Positions 45,659 to 55,628 of a stretch of DNA of 64,000 nucleotides are shown here, piece by piece. The translations under genes and the position numbers were made by a program. The stretch is taken from positions 1,798,001 through 1,862,000 of the forward strand of contig CM073197.1 in NCBI GenBank assembly GCA_037042915.1. The letters run 5' to 3'. The notes under the pieces were generated by a model, which was not told where the DNA came from, ran no database searches, and saw only the letters and a program-made list of their open reading frames with translations. Within the stretch, counting starts at the first letter, position 1. Every line of letters begins with the position of its first letter. Source of the DNA: Auricularia sp. M13. Lineage: Eukaryota; Basidiomycota; Agaricomycetes; Auriculariales; Auriculariaceae.

Positions 45659-46865
45659 TCAGACCTCCTGCCATAAATGATTATTTACAGATTCCTCTGG
45701 ACTAATCGTCCAGCCACACATAGGATCCTCGTCGTTGTTTACGGCGCAGAGTTTAATGCGACTCGCATGGTCATAATTGTAGTAGGAGAATATGATGGTG
45801 TGGATAGAGGGACAGTAAGTTTTGATCTCATGGGCAAAATAGAGGACGATTTGCTCAGTAACTGGTGGCTTGGAGTAGTAATAAAGTGCTAGGTCGATGT
45901 ATTCTAGAGCACGCATCGAGACGAGGAACTGGTAGAATTCCACGCGCTAAACGGCATCGTCAGAACTCGCCGGAGTGCAAGGACAATGACTTTACCTTTG
46001 TCGCAGTCGGTAAAGCGAGTCTTCCCAGGTATGTGAGCTGTGGAGATTTGCACGCGTGGCGCATGATATCGAGGGTGAGATCCTCGTATACATCCACGTT
46101 GGCGACATGCAGCGACCGGAGCACCGGCTCCAGTAGGGACAGCGCGGTGTTCAGACGCTGCGCAGAAGAGTGTGCTGCTAAATGACGGCCACTGCGGTCT
46201 CTGTTTATATGCGGCCGTATGAAGCAATGGGTGATCGGGCGACCAGGAAAGAGCTGTGATGCGTGCTCTGCAGGCCCTTCGTATTTACTCAAGCGCAGCA
46301 GAGCATCTCTTGAGAGACGCGGTGGTGGATCATTTGGTTTTGCGCAATTGCGGGGATACGTGCCGATGGACAGGTGGCGCAATGCATCACCCTGTCTCTC
46401 GAGAAAGTCGACCAGATGCGTATCCCAGTAGGAGTGAATGAAGAGCCAGGAGACCTTGGCCATGCAGTCCCGCAAAACAATGGAGTGCGAGGGAAACGGT
46501 TCGGCGTCACGGTTATAACAATTTAGCGCAAAGATAAAGTGCCTCAGTGGCCCTTTCAACGCCGCCATGCCCCGAGCGACGGTCTCGAAGAAGTTCGCCG
46601 GAACATAGACAGGCACGGCATGGTAGATCGAGATTTCGTGTACGTATGAAGATACCCTTGGGCATGTAGCCAGCGTCAGGAAGAAAGCTACTGTCTTCGT
46701 GACAGATGCGCTGCTGGGGCCGTTGTATGCTTCATACAAGCGTGGCTCAGCGATAATCTGCAGAGCGCTGCATGTCCTCGAAATAACTGCCAAGCTCTGC
46801 ATGTCGTCATGTCGAGCGAGGAGATGACAGATCGTAGAGTAGACGTTGGGAGGTAGACGCGCCAT
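45659..46865 (-). CDS. F-box-like hypothetical protein
   Basis: Two exons (45996-46865, 45659-45946) give 385 residues. The N-terminus ARLPPNVYSTICHLLARHDD and QSLAVISRTCSALQIIAEPR resembles the F-box-like start of a large Agaricomycete family whose members have weak leucine-rich downstream parts (here LRSLHVANVDVYEDLTLDIM and MRALEYIDLAL). Such proteins may act as adaptors of SCF ubiquitin ligases, but nothing in the sequence proves it. An ATG 60 bp upstream is in frame; I chose the one directly before ARLPP because that is the usual start of the family. The final exon is moderately hydrophobic. Confidence 0.72.
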
Positions 46866-47526
46866 GGGAGAAAACGGAGTAGCGGGCCTTGAAATCGCGT
46901 TGTCTCTGTACAGTCCGCGCAGCACTGACTTATTCCCACACTACCGTCGGAACAACGGGGACCTTCCTGACATATCACGACGGATAGCACAATAAAGGAT
47001 GATACAGTATTCCAATTTATTGCGTGATTTATGGCAACTCCGTAGAGTCCGCGAAGAAATCAGCTTACAGTCGAACCTGTCATAACCCATACCGGTCGGT
47101 TCAGCCCCCAAAGTATGGGTCGCTACAGGTTATGGGCTACGAGAGGGGGCGCTTATCCTGTGGCCGGCGCTTATCCAGGGACCGATACGGGCACTGTACC
47201 AGTGGAGATGGGCAAGGCATGATGAATACCCCGTACCACTACTCATATATAGCTGGAATGCTTATTAGTGTCACGGGATGTTGTTCAGAGGCTGTGGGAG
47301 TGTGGCAGATCCCCTTCGGAAGGTGAGAAGCTGGGCTATAACCTCTTTAAAACCCATATGTCCATATCAAATTTCGTCCGGGAGACCATGGATTATGGGT
47401 TATGACTGGATCATGGGTTTTGCATACTGACCAACTCGGTCAGAGCCAAACGTTATGGGGTAGAGCAGGTTATGCGTTACGACAAGTATGGGGACTATAA
47501 CAGTTGATTTTGAAGGCTCATCTATC
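46866..47526. other. Intergenic region with degenerate repeats
   Basis: These 661 bp between two minus-strand genes have no supported coding frame. Most of the interval after 47080 is made of related short units described as a separate repeat entry. The left part should contain the promoter of the F-box-like gene. Confidence 0.5.
47080..47490. repeat. Degenerate direct and inverted repeats around a TTATGGG core
   Basis: A 13-bp motif GTCATAACCCATA near 47080 recurs as its reverse complement near 47395, so the pair forms inverted ends about 320 bp apart. A unit of about 50 bp starting around 47092 (CGGT, then CAGCC, then TATGGG and CAGGTTATGGGCTACGA) recurs in the same direction around 47432-47482 (CGGTCAG, TTATGGGG, CAGGTTATGCGTTACGA). 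The internal sequence codes for nothing recognisable. It could be a decayed non-autonomous DNA element or an old tandem duplication. Confidence 0.5.
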
Positions 47527-49589
47527 TCATATCTCGCGGAGAGCCGCTTGCACAGCGGCAGTGTCGAATCTTACCACACCGTCTTCATCGTAGGTGTTTC
47601 CCATGACACATAAGCATCTAACTCCCATACGCTAAGACGGAAATTAGCATTTTTTGCTCACACACAAGAGTAACAGCTTACCTCAATCCCCTCTTTGTCT
47701 ACGGCGACTGTACCACCCTTCAGATAGACGAGGTGTGTAACATATGCCGATGGCGGTCGCGAGCTTGATGCTTTTGCATCGATCTTGTTGAGAGTGCGAA
47801 CGATTGTCCTGATATATGTAACAAAACAAAGTCAGACAGTTTGGCTCGCACTCCGTTAGCCTCAGCGCACAATAGGTAATCCAGTGCTGAATAACCGGTC
47901 GTTTCTCGGTCGTTCCTTGAATTGACTGGTACGATGAGCTGTGAACATAGCGGTTTGCGTAGACTATGCGTACGAAGGAGGATCTTGGCACGTAGTGAGT
48001 TAGAGCCCGCAATAGCCTGCGCCACACCGCGCAGTGCGAGGCAGGGGATGATGCTGAGCGGAACGTTGTTGAGTATGTCTGAAAGTGTGACTCAATGCCC
48101 ACCTTGTCCATAAACTGCCACATGAATACATGAGTAACTCGCTTTCCTTGATCATTCTGATGAAGTCTGGGTTTGGCTTGGGGAAAGTCTCTGAGCTCAG
48201 TTCAATTCGAGAACCATGCCAATCCATCAAGCCCTACCTTGCCCGTAGGCATTAATATAAAATAGTCCTGGCGAACGATTAAGCCTTCTGTTCGATGAAT
48301 AAGGAAAGTACTCTCAAACTCACGGCAGATTGGAGCGGGAAGTGTATCTTGACCACTGGACTGCTTCTCAAAGACTGCGTTCTGCGCCTGCACGCCGAGA
48401 CCTGGGCCATCCTCCGGGTCTTCGAAATCTTCCATTTGCAAGTTCGTCCGAACCTCGCCGACAGGGTGCGAAATTTCGCATTGCCCAACAAGTGTAGTCC
48501 CGTTGTCCTAAAATCAAGGTAAGCGGCAAAAGGATGTGCGTATAAATGTTCATACTAGTTCAGCAGCAATAGTGACGGTATGGTTTGTTACAATAACTGG
48601 AAGTATTGACGCCTTGAAGGCTGGCGTCAGTTTGCATAGACATCAGTCTCCTCCAGACAACTCACTTGGCTGGAAGTCATAGAAGAAAATAAGAAGATAG
48701 CTGAGAGGGGGGTCAATCATGCTTCATGAACCCCGAGGACAGGGAAGACCATACCCGAGGGGAGAGATCGGAAAAAGAGCTGCGCTCCCGCGAGAAAGTA
48801 ATTGCCAACACTGTCGAGACCTCAGGGAGGTATCAAGTACAGTCTGAGGATGGCATACCTTCCATTTCGGAAGGAAAACTTCTTGTCGGCACGCTTGAGT
48901 ACTTCACCTTCGAAGTAAACCAGAAAACCTGCACGGTGTTGGAGACGAAAGAACATGAGTTCTTTCGACATACCGCGTATCATCTCCTTGCGGTCAGCAG
49001 GAATATTGCGCCAGATTTCACTATGCCCTTCGACGATATCGCGCCATTGAGCGCGTGCTTCGTCCTCGCTCAATGCTGGAGGTATCCGATGGGCCAGTAG
49101 AGTGCGAATCGCTTGAAGGGGTGAGGTTGGCGACGTCTCAGGTATGAGACGAATCAAACGGCTGCGTATGTCGCCTATAAAGGTCTGTGAGTTGCCGAGA
49201 TGATTCGAGGCCAGGCTGACAGTCGCACCAATAGATGGACCACCTGAGCGGGCGTAAGTCGCTTGCATGCTCCAGAAGCCTGCATACGTACCCAGTACCC
49301 GAATAATCTCAGCAGAGCTTCCGCCATTGTCCGACACGGGTAACACGTAGGTCGCATGCCTACCGAACGCAGAGCAGATTGAATTGCAACCTGTGCCACC
49401 GGAGATGACGACTATGGATGCGCCTTCATAGTCGTCGCTGCTGAGCGCAACGGGCGCGTTGGGTACGCGTAGATTCGAAGTAGGTGTATGGCGATGGGTA
49501 TCCGGATGCACGGGCAGGTCGAAGACCGAGGATGTGGCGCTCGAGACGCCATAGAACGACGGTGCAGTGAGCTCATGGGGGCGCGCCAT
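47527..49589 (-). CDS. CofD/YvcK-like (UPF0052) protein
   Basis: Thirteen exons (49292-49589, 49230-49244, 48859-49174, 48755-48810, 48667-48701, 48556-48612, 48324-48507, 48238-48267, 48103-48190, 47974-48053, 47871-47925, 47682-47808, 47527-47631) give 481 residues, all in phase. The fold marks are VVISGGTGCNSICSAF, LPVSDNGGSSAEIIRVLG, GPSIGDIRSRLIRLIP, GSVGNYFLAGAQLFFRSLP, ILPVIVTNHTVTIAAEL and LVGQCEISHPVG. The family contains bacterial YvcK (gluconeogenesis factor) and archaeal CofD (phospholactate transferase). The fungal substrate is unknown, so no reaction is claimed. Exon 2 is a 15-bp microexon. Confidence 0.86.
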
Positions 49590-49617
49590 ACTAAAACGTG
49601 ACCGTGACCAAGAAGGC

Positions 49618-49629
49618 TATATATATATA
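49618..49629 (-). promoter_or_regulatory. TATA element of the CofD-like gene
   Basis: An alternating TATATATATATA run lies 29-40 bp upstream of the start codon, a usual place for a TATA box. Function is inferred from position. Confidence 0.45.
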
Positions 49630-49855
49630 CGTAGGTAGTGCACCGTTGAAGACACGCAGCCACCAACGTGGAACACGTCCGCAACGTACGCCACGATTTG
49701 CACGGTACTGTCCTGCGAGGCGCGTGCTCATCATCGCGTTTTGCCGTGCAGATCATCCAAGATGCAGGCTTCCCTTGACCTCCTCACTGTACACAACATT
49801 TACAATTTCTGTCACGATCGGAATTCCGCAGAGTACTAACAGGCACGATGACTAC

Positions 49856-51166
49856 CTAGTGGCTCTGGATAGTTACAATTTCAGAGTAGAGCTTCCACCA
49901 TCTCTGCAGCCATTGCTCTTGACGGGTTTCCGCCTCGGGATTCACGGTTCTGTAGACGATCCAGTATGTAAGGCTCGCGAACGACCACCATGTTTCACGA
50001 ATCTCCGTAGCAGGCGATGCCGGCCGTGTAAAAACACCTGGAAGAGCCGCGTTTAGCTCCGCAAAGAGTCGCTCTCTCCATGCGTCGGTTTGTGACGCAT
50101 ATCGAGATGATCCTAGGGTATTGTAAGGCTCCCATTTATCTAAAACCACGACGATGTTAATATCGCTTCGATAACAATCCCATGCGGACATACCCAATGG
50201 CATGCATTGCGCAAGTTCCCAATCCAGTATCCCGCTAATAGATATGCCTGAGTCGCCTTCCTTCAAAGCGAGAAAGTTGCCCAAATGCAAGTCGCGATGC
50301 GACAAAGCGAAGCCGGGGCTCGCCCCGTCAATGTGAGCATCTGCGCTCAGGGCGTCCTCTAAAAGGCGCACAGAAGAATCCAGGGCGTCGTCAAATGCCT
50401 TCCCATCATTTTGCCTGCACCGGAGACTTGCACAGGCAGGATGGGATCTGAGCACTTTGAGGTCTCGCTCGAGACGTGCGTGAATGTAGCCTGATTCCTT
50501 CGAGAAGGGCCCGGCCGGGTTCCAGTCCTCGAACTTGAGCGAAAGAGCCTGACCGTGCTCATCCGCCTTGTCGGCGAAATGCTGCAGCTTCTCGACGTCC
50601 CACATGTCAAAGGTGACCACTGGGCCCGGCTGCACGACCCCGTCTTTGAAATGGAGGCCGCCCAGGTGTGTTGTCCGGCAAGACTGTATGAAGGCTAACT
50701 CGAGTTCGACGACGGTCCCAATGACTGAGGCGATGTGGTTGTCATTGGAAGGGTCGAATATATCAAGCAGCGGTACGCCAGGAACAGCGGACAGGATAGT
50801 CCACTCGAATGCGTGGACTGAATCTGGGGCAGCGTCGAACGCTGGAGCCGACGAGAATGCGAGCACCTTTGGACACTTGGCCACGAATGCATGCGGCAAC
50901 CGTTCGCGCGCAAAGGCAATCGAAGCTACCTCGTTTTCGGTTTTGCGATGGGGGATGAGAGGCTTGCTTAGGCGCAAGAAGCTCGTCTGGACGCCGTCGT
51001 GCTGCGACAACGGTGGATGCGACACCTTGAAGATCCTATTGAACTCGCCAGAGCTAGCTGGTAGTTCGTGGATGCTGATGGGAGTGACCAGAAGATTGGT
51101 CTGGTAGAGCTCGTCGACGCCAACCAGGGGTAGGGTGGTGGGCACAGGACTAGACATGTGGGCCAT
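49856..51166 (-). CDS. APH-family phosphotransferase, intronless
   Basis: A single open frame of 436 residues with the aminoglycoside phosphotransferase (protein-kinase-like) fold. The catalytic loop reads ALSHRDLHLGNFLAL, with the HxDxxxxN layout, and the magnesium motif appears as GILDWELAQ. The N-lobe contains FLRLSKP, and an acidic residue follows in ENEVASI. The end has a Trp-rich segment (REQWLQRWWKLYSEI-like). In fungi this family phosphorylates small molecules that are mostly unknown; drug resistance should not be inferred. It is the only long gene here without an intron, while its neighbours have many, which may suggest retroposition or a gain from another source. Confidence 0.85.
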   Translation of the reverse strand: MAHMSSPVPTTLPLVGVDELYQTNLLVTPISIHELPASSGEFNRIFKVSHPPLSQHDGVQTSFLRLSKPLIPHRKTENEVASIAFARERLPHAFVAKCPKVLAFSSAPAFDAAPDSVHAFEWTILSAVPGVPLLDIFDPSNDNHIASVIGTVVELELAFIQSCRTTHLGGLHFKDGVVQPGPVVTFDMWDVEKLQHFADKADEHGQALSLKFEDWNPAGPFSKESGYIHARLERDLKVLRSHPACASLRCRQNDGKAFDDALDSSVRLLEDALSADAHIDGASPGFALSHRDLHLGNFLALKEGDSGISISGILDWELAQCMPLGMSAWDCYRSDINIVVVLDKWEPYNTLGSSRYASQTDAWRERLFAELNAALPGVFTRPASPATEIRETWWSFASLTYWIVYRTVNPEAETRQEQWLQRWWKLYSEIVTIQSH

Positions 51167-51659
51167 GCAGTGATGCGAGTCGAGCCTTGGTCAAGATCTT
51201 GATAAGTAGTTGAAGCCAGATCACGTTTGTCGAGTCACCGTCGTGCGGACCCGCTGAGAGGACCACGAGTGAAGTTCCCTTTCAGGCAGATTTAGTGCAC
51301 GAGTTGGATTCGACGCTGTGCGTCGATATGAACATAGTCGATTGCCAGCGAGTCAGCTAGGAGCACTAGGTTTGACCCTACCCTATTAGCTCGTCACATC
51401 GAGCAATGCCCATGGTTTCACAGAAGTTTCAGGCCGTATCGATTGGAAGGAAGGAAGGTCTATTCCGAGAGTTATCCCGACATTTCTAAATGGAATATCT
51501 GCCTCTACAAGCAACTCTTGGTGCGGAGGAATTATCCCGGGAGCAGTCGGGTACAGCCGATGACCGGCATTTGGACTACTCATTACATAATCACCAGCAA
51601 ATGAAGAACAGAGACCGTGGTGGCACGGTACGCGGAACGTTTGTCTCTGCTCAACCATC
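51167..51659. promoter_or_regulatory. Divergent promoter region, APH / DUF7704
   Basis: These 493 bp lie between divergent starts and should hold both promoters. No coding frame or repeat was recognised, and no clear TATA box is present. Confidence 0.4.
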
Positions 51660-52424
51660 ATGTCGGCGACCTTCCCGGCGTTGCCAGGCTTTTACAAGCT
51701 TTTATTCCTTCATATCGAAGTGAGTACTGGTGACAAAAACTTCAGAGTGCTATGCCTTACTATGCTACCCAGCCGACCTCCACCATCTTACCTGCACTTC
51801 TGACCTGGATATATCCTGGCGCGGGGTGGTTTCACTCGGAACTCATTCCAGGTGCCGGTTCATATTCTGAGCTCGATGATCGCACAAGAATGGCTATCTA
51901 TCAGCTTGGGAACTGTGAGAATTCTTCTAGTCAGCCTGAACTTCTGAGTGAATAGTAATATCAAGGCTACTTCCTCCTTGGTCTAATCTCTTCAATTGTC
52001 TTTCGCGCTGTGCGCGATGCTCTTCCGAATGATCCCGTTGCGCAAGGTTTGCACAACGACATGCGTCTTTTTCTTTTTTTCAATTCGTTACAGAGCGCAT
52101 CGTCGGTGCTAGTTTGACAGCTCTAGCAATAGCAGACGTGAGAAAGTAGCCGAATGTCACCTTGAGCTGACCGAAACTTAGGCAACACACATCGTGGCAA
52201 CGCTCGTCGTTCTTCCTTACGAATATTGGTATCCGACCGGTTGGAATGGAATGACTTTCGGCAACTTCCCCTTTGTCGTCCTCCTTTTGAGTGTCAGGCA
52301 AGTGATTCCTTCGTAGACTTACAGAAGCCGTGACGCATGTTCTCGCAGACTCGCGTGGTTCGCCGGGGTTGGGCGCAAGACATACTATTATTCTCTGAAG
52401 AAACAGCATGTCAAAACCGCCTAG
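51660..52424 (+). CDS. DUF7704 four-helix membrane protein
   Basis: Six short exons (51660-51719, 51773-51914, 51966-52046, 52094-52137, 52182-52297, 52349-52424) give 172 residues of a membrane protein family common in Agaricomycetes; its role is unknown. Landmarks are MSATFPALPGFYKLLFLHIE, ILPALLTWIYPGAGWFHSEL, LDDRTRMAIYQLGNCYFLLG, VFRAVRDALPNDPVAQERIV, WNGMTFGNFPFVVLLL and RLAWFAGVGRKTYYYS. Four membrane segments are likely. Intron 5 (52298-52348) uses the donor AG|GCAAGT; the nearby GT gives the wrong frame. Its stop lies 7 bp from the GCN20 stop on the other strand. Confidence 0.88.
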
Positions 52425-52431
52425 AGCCTGC

Positions 52432-55400
52432 TCAAGGCTTCGCCTTGAGGCTTCCGACGATGAGGCTCTGTGTTATACTCGTTGAGGAATATGATCTACG
52501 AGGAGACTACCTTACGAACCTTGTAAGCCTGTACGTCGCCCCTGAATTTGCGTAAAGTGCCTTCCCCGCATACCCAGAGCTAAAGGCAGCTGAATAACGC
52601 GGATGAAATGAAATGCAAGATACGCACTTCATTCGATACAGTGGTGATGAAGCGTTCGTCGTGGGAAATGACTATGACGCCTCCGTTCCACGCCGCGATG
52701 GCATTCATAAGCGCGTCCAGACCTTGGATATCTAAGTGGTTAGTGGGCTGTCGAGTGCGTTTTATATCAACAACTGAGGCGAAGAAAGCACAACAGAGAC
52801 GCACTTCGTCCAGCAGGAGGACATGCGGGTTCTGCAACGACAGTGCAGCAAATGCCACACGACTCTTTTGTCCACCAGAGAGGGTGCCGATGAGTTGCAA
52901 GCCAGTCAAGCCCGTAATACCAAATGCTCCTAGGTGGCTGCGATATTCCTGCTCGCTCTTGCCTGGGAATTTGGAAGCAAGGAAGCCAACGGGCGTCATC
53001 GCCGGGTTGAGCGCGTCTACATGATGTTGCGCGAAGTAACCGATCCGCAACCGCCCGTTGCGAACAACTTGCCCAGCCGTCGGAGTCAGGTCTCCGATGA
53101 GCAATTTAATTCTGTGCATCATTTGAACAGAACAGCAATAGATTAGAGAGTGATATCTCACGCTGTCGATTTTCCCGCGCCGTTGGACCCGACGATGGCG
53201 AGGCGCGAGTCAAGCCCAACGTCGATATTCACATTCTTCAAGATGATCTTGTCTGGCGTGTATCCGAACGTGACCTCGGATAGTTGAAGCAGAGGTGGGG
53301 AGATCTTTTCCGTCTCTGGCAACCTAGGAGAAGTCAGGCGGCTGGCTCGGGCTGGCGTGGGTGACGGACTTGAACTTCTCCGTCTCTTCTTCTTCTGGAG
53401 GTTCCAGTTCGGGCAACTGCAGTGTGCTTGAGCGATGATGAGAGCGAGAGGGATAATGCACTCGACCTTTTCGAGGATCTTGATCTTGGACTGTGCCTGC
53501 GCAGCTTCACGGAGTTCAGTAAGACTTTCATCCTCAAGCTCTGCTCAATACCTCGATTCGCGTTGTAGCGCCATCTGGGGATTTACTCAGGAAGGATATA
53601 CGTGGAAATCAAGTTTGAGACTTGCCTATCGATGAATGCTTGCAAATGAGCACGATATTGCATCTGGGCGTCGTACTCCTTGCGCAGGTTGAGATCACGC
53701 TCGGTCTTCGTGGCATAGAACTGAGTGAAGTTGCTGTCATAAAGATTTTAGCGCCATGGATACGTCGAAGAAGTAGAACGCACCCCTTGTAATAATCCAA
53801 GCGGGAAGAATGTTGATGAATAATATCTGTAGCAACAGCATCGCTGTGGTAAAGGATAAGGGCAAATAAACGCGTCAGAATAATTTCGCACAGGAAGGCA
53901 CGATCGTGAGAGCTAACGCAGAGGTCAGTGACGAAGTAAGCAGTGTTAGACGATTAGACGTACACGACGAGCAGTGTGTTCGGCCACGTCTGCAGATAAT
54001 CCTCCAGCCACGCCAATGCATTGAGATCGACTATAAGCGTTCGGTAAGACAGCGTCCAGGATGGTAGAAGGTATCACAGACTGTGATTGGTCGGCTCGTC
54101 GAGTAGCAGCAATGACGGTTTGACGAACAAGCGCACGAGCAAGCGCAAGACGCATTCTGACAAGGATATGTCACCACTCATCTCACTTGTCAACATATGG
54201 TATTGGACGAACCGCCAACCACCACTGAAAGCCTTGGTCGGTCGCTTTTGGTCCTCTTCACTGAAGCCAAGGCCTGCAAGCAGAGAAGCGGCGCGGGCAG
54301 GCGCGGTTTCGCTCTCCATATCCGCAAGCTTTTGGTGAATTTCCGCTAGGCGCGCGACAGCGTCCTCTTTTGCATCTTCGACGCGCTTCTCGGTCCCTTC
54401 GGCCTCGAGCTCGTTTAGCCTTGCATTGATCTCGGCCTCTTCGCGCAGGAGATGGTCGCGCCACACGTCGGCTTTCAGTACCGAATCAATTGCTGTCGTT
54501 TCGTCTCCTATAATCTGATGTAAGGTCGTTAGAATATATACTGCTTGAGAGTTGTTCGATGGCAGTGACCTCTTGCTCCACGAAAAGAATCGATATGTGC
54601 GCGGGAATGGCGACTTCTCGCATTGCAATTGCCCGCAGGAACGTAGATTTTCCGACACCGTTTCGGCCAATCAAGCCATAGCGTCGACCGTGAGCAAGAG
54701 TCAAGCTCGCGCCAGCACTGCATCGCATTGAGGGCGCTGCGCAAGCGAGAATGAAACGAACGTACAGAATGCGATTTGAGCCAAAGTTGATATCAATTGA
54801 CGGCAAATGGATATCTTTGCTTTTTCCCTTAGAGGCCGAGGCGTCGATGGGGTTGACCTTCATGAACATCTCCTCGTAGGATTGTTGCTTGGGGTATGCG
54901 TCAGCATCTCGGCGAGCTCTGTGCACGTCGGAATATGCACCTGCTTGCGCTGCGTATCAAGCAATTTCGAGCCTTCGTAGAGATCCTTGCGTGCCCGCTT
55001 TTCGATTTTAGCCTGATTTCAAAGCGCTCAATGAAATGCAAGCTCTCAGTTGTTAACCAGTGACGCACACGGAGCTTGGCTTCTTGCTTCTCCAGTTTCT
55101 TGACGTCGACACGCGTGGCCCTGGAGAAATAATGAGAGATACAGCAACCCTGCTAATTGCTGCATACTTGGACTTGTTGATGGATTCGAGGTCAACGCCC
55201 TCCGTAAATTGAATGGTGCTCGACATGCCACCAGTTTTGCTCATGTCCATTATTTTGTCCAGCTTCGTCAAACGTGGTCCAGCTAGCCTGCTGGCCTGCT
55301 GCTTTGCATCAACGATGGCGGCGAGGCGGCTGATGAGGAGGTCCAGGGCTTGCAAGTCGTCCTCCGCTGGCGATTGCAGGATGTCGCGAGTTACTTGTAG

Positions 55401-55511
55401 AACGTCTTCTTCGGCACTTCCATCATCGATCAGGCCTGAGAGATAGTCGACGAGAACAGAGTCGGCACTAGGAATGGCCGTTCGGATTTCATACGCTATT
55501 GCGGAGGCCAT
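52432..55511 (-). CDS. GCN20: GCN20-type ABCF ATPase (one frameshift)
   Basis: A soluble ABCF protein of the GCN20 type, which works with GCN1 to activate the eIF2 kinase GCN2 in amino-acid starvation. Nineteen exons between 55168-55511 and 52432-52467 give about 720 residues. The N-terminal domain (MASAIAYEIRTAIPSADSVL) and QQSYEEMFMKVNP separate GCN20 from ARB1. Two ABC modules carry Walker A GRNGVGKST and GSNGAGKST, signatures FSGGWRMRL and LSGGQKSRV, and DEPTNH twice. It ends YKSLIVGSLKAKP. Intron 11 (53575-53625) has donor AG|GCAAGT, and exons of 21 and 23 bp occur. At 54128 an extra base breaks the frame between RLALARAL and FVKPSLLLLDEPT. Confidence 0.92.
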
Positions 55512-55628
55512 TGCAAGTATGCGGAAGTCACGGTGGCACGTGCTGACTCGGAAGCGGGGCAGCAGACGCGCCGGAGCCAGCCGACTTGGTTCTCTCAACC
55601 GCCACCACCAGCGACCGCAGGCGCTCCA

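Noticed and set aside
47080-47490. TTATGGG units as telomere-like repeats
   Set aside because: They are scattered, degenerate and differ from TTAGGG; no tandem array is present.
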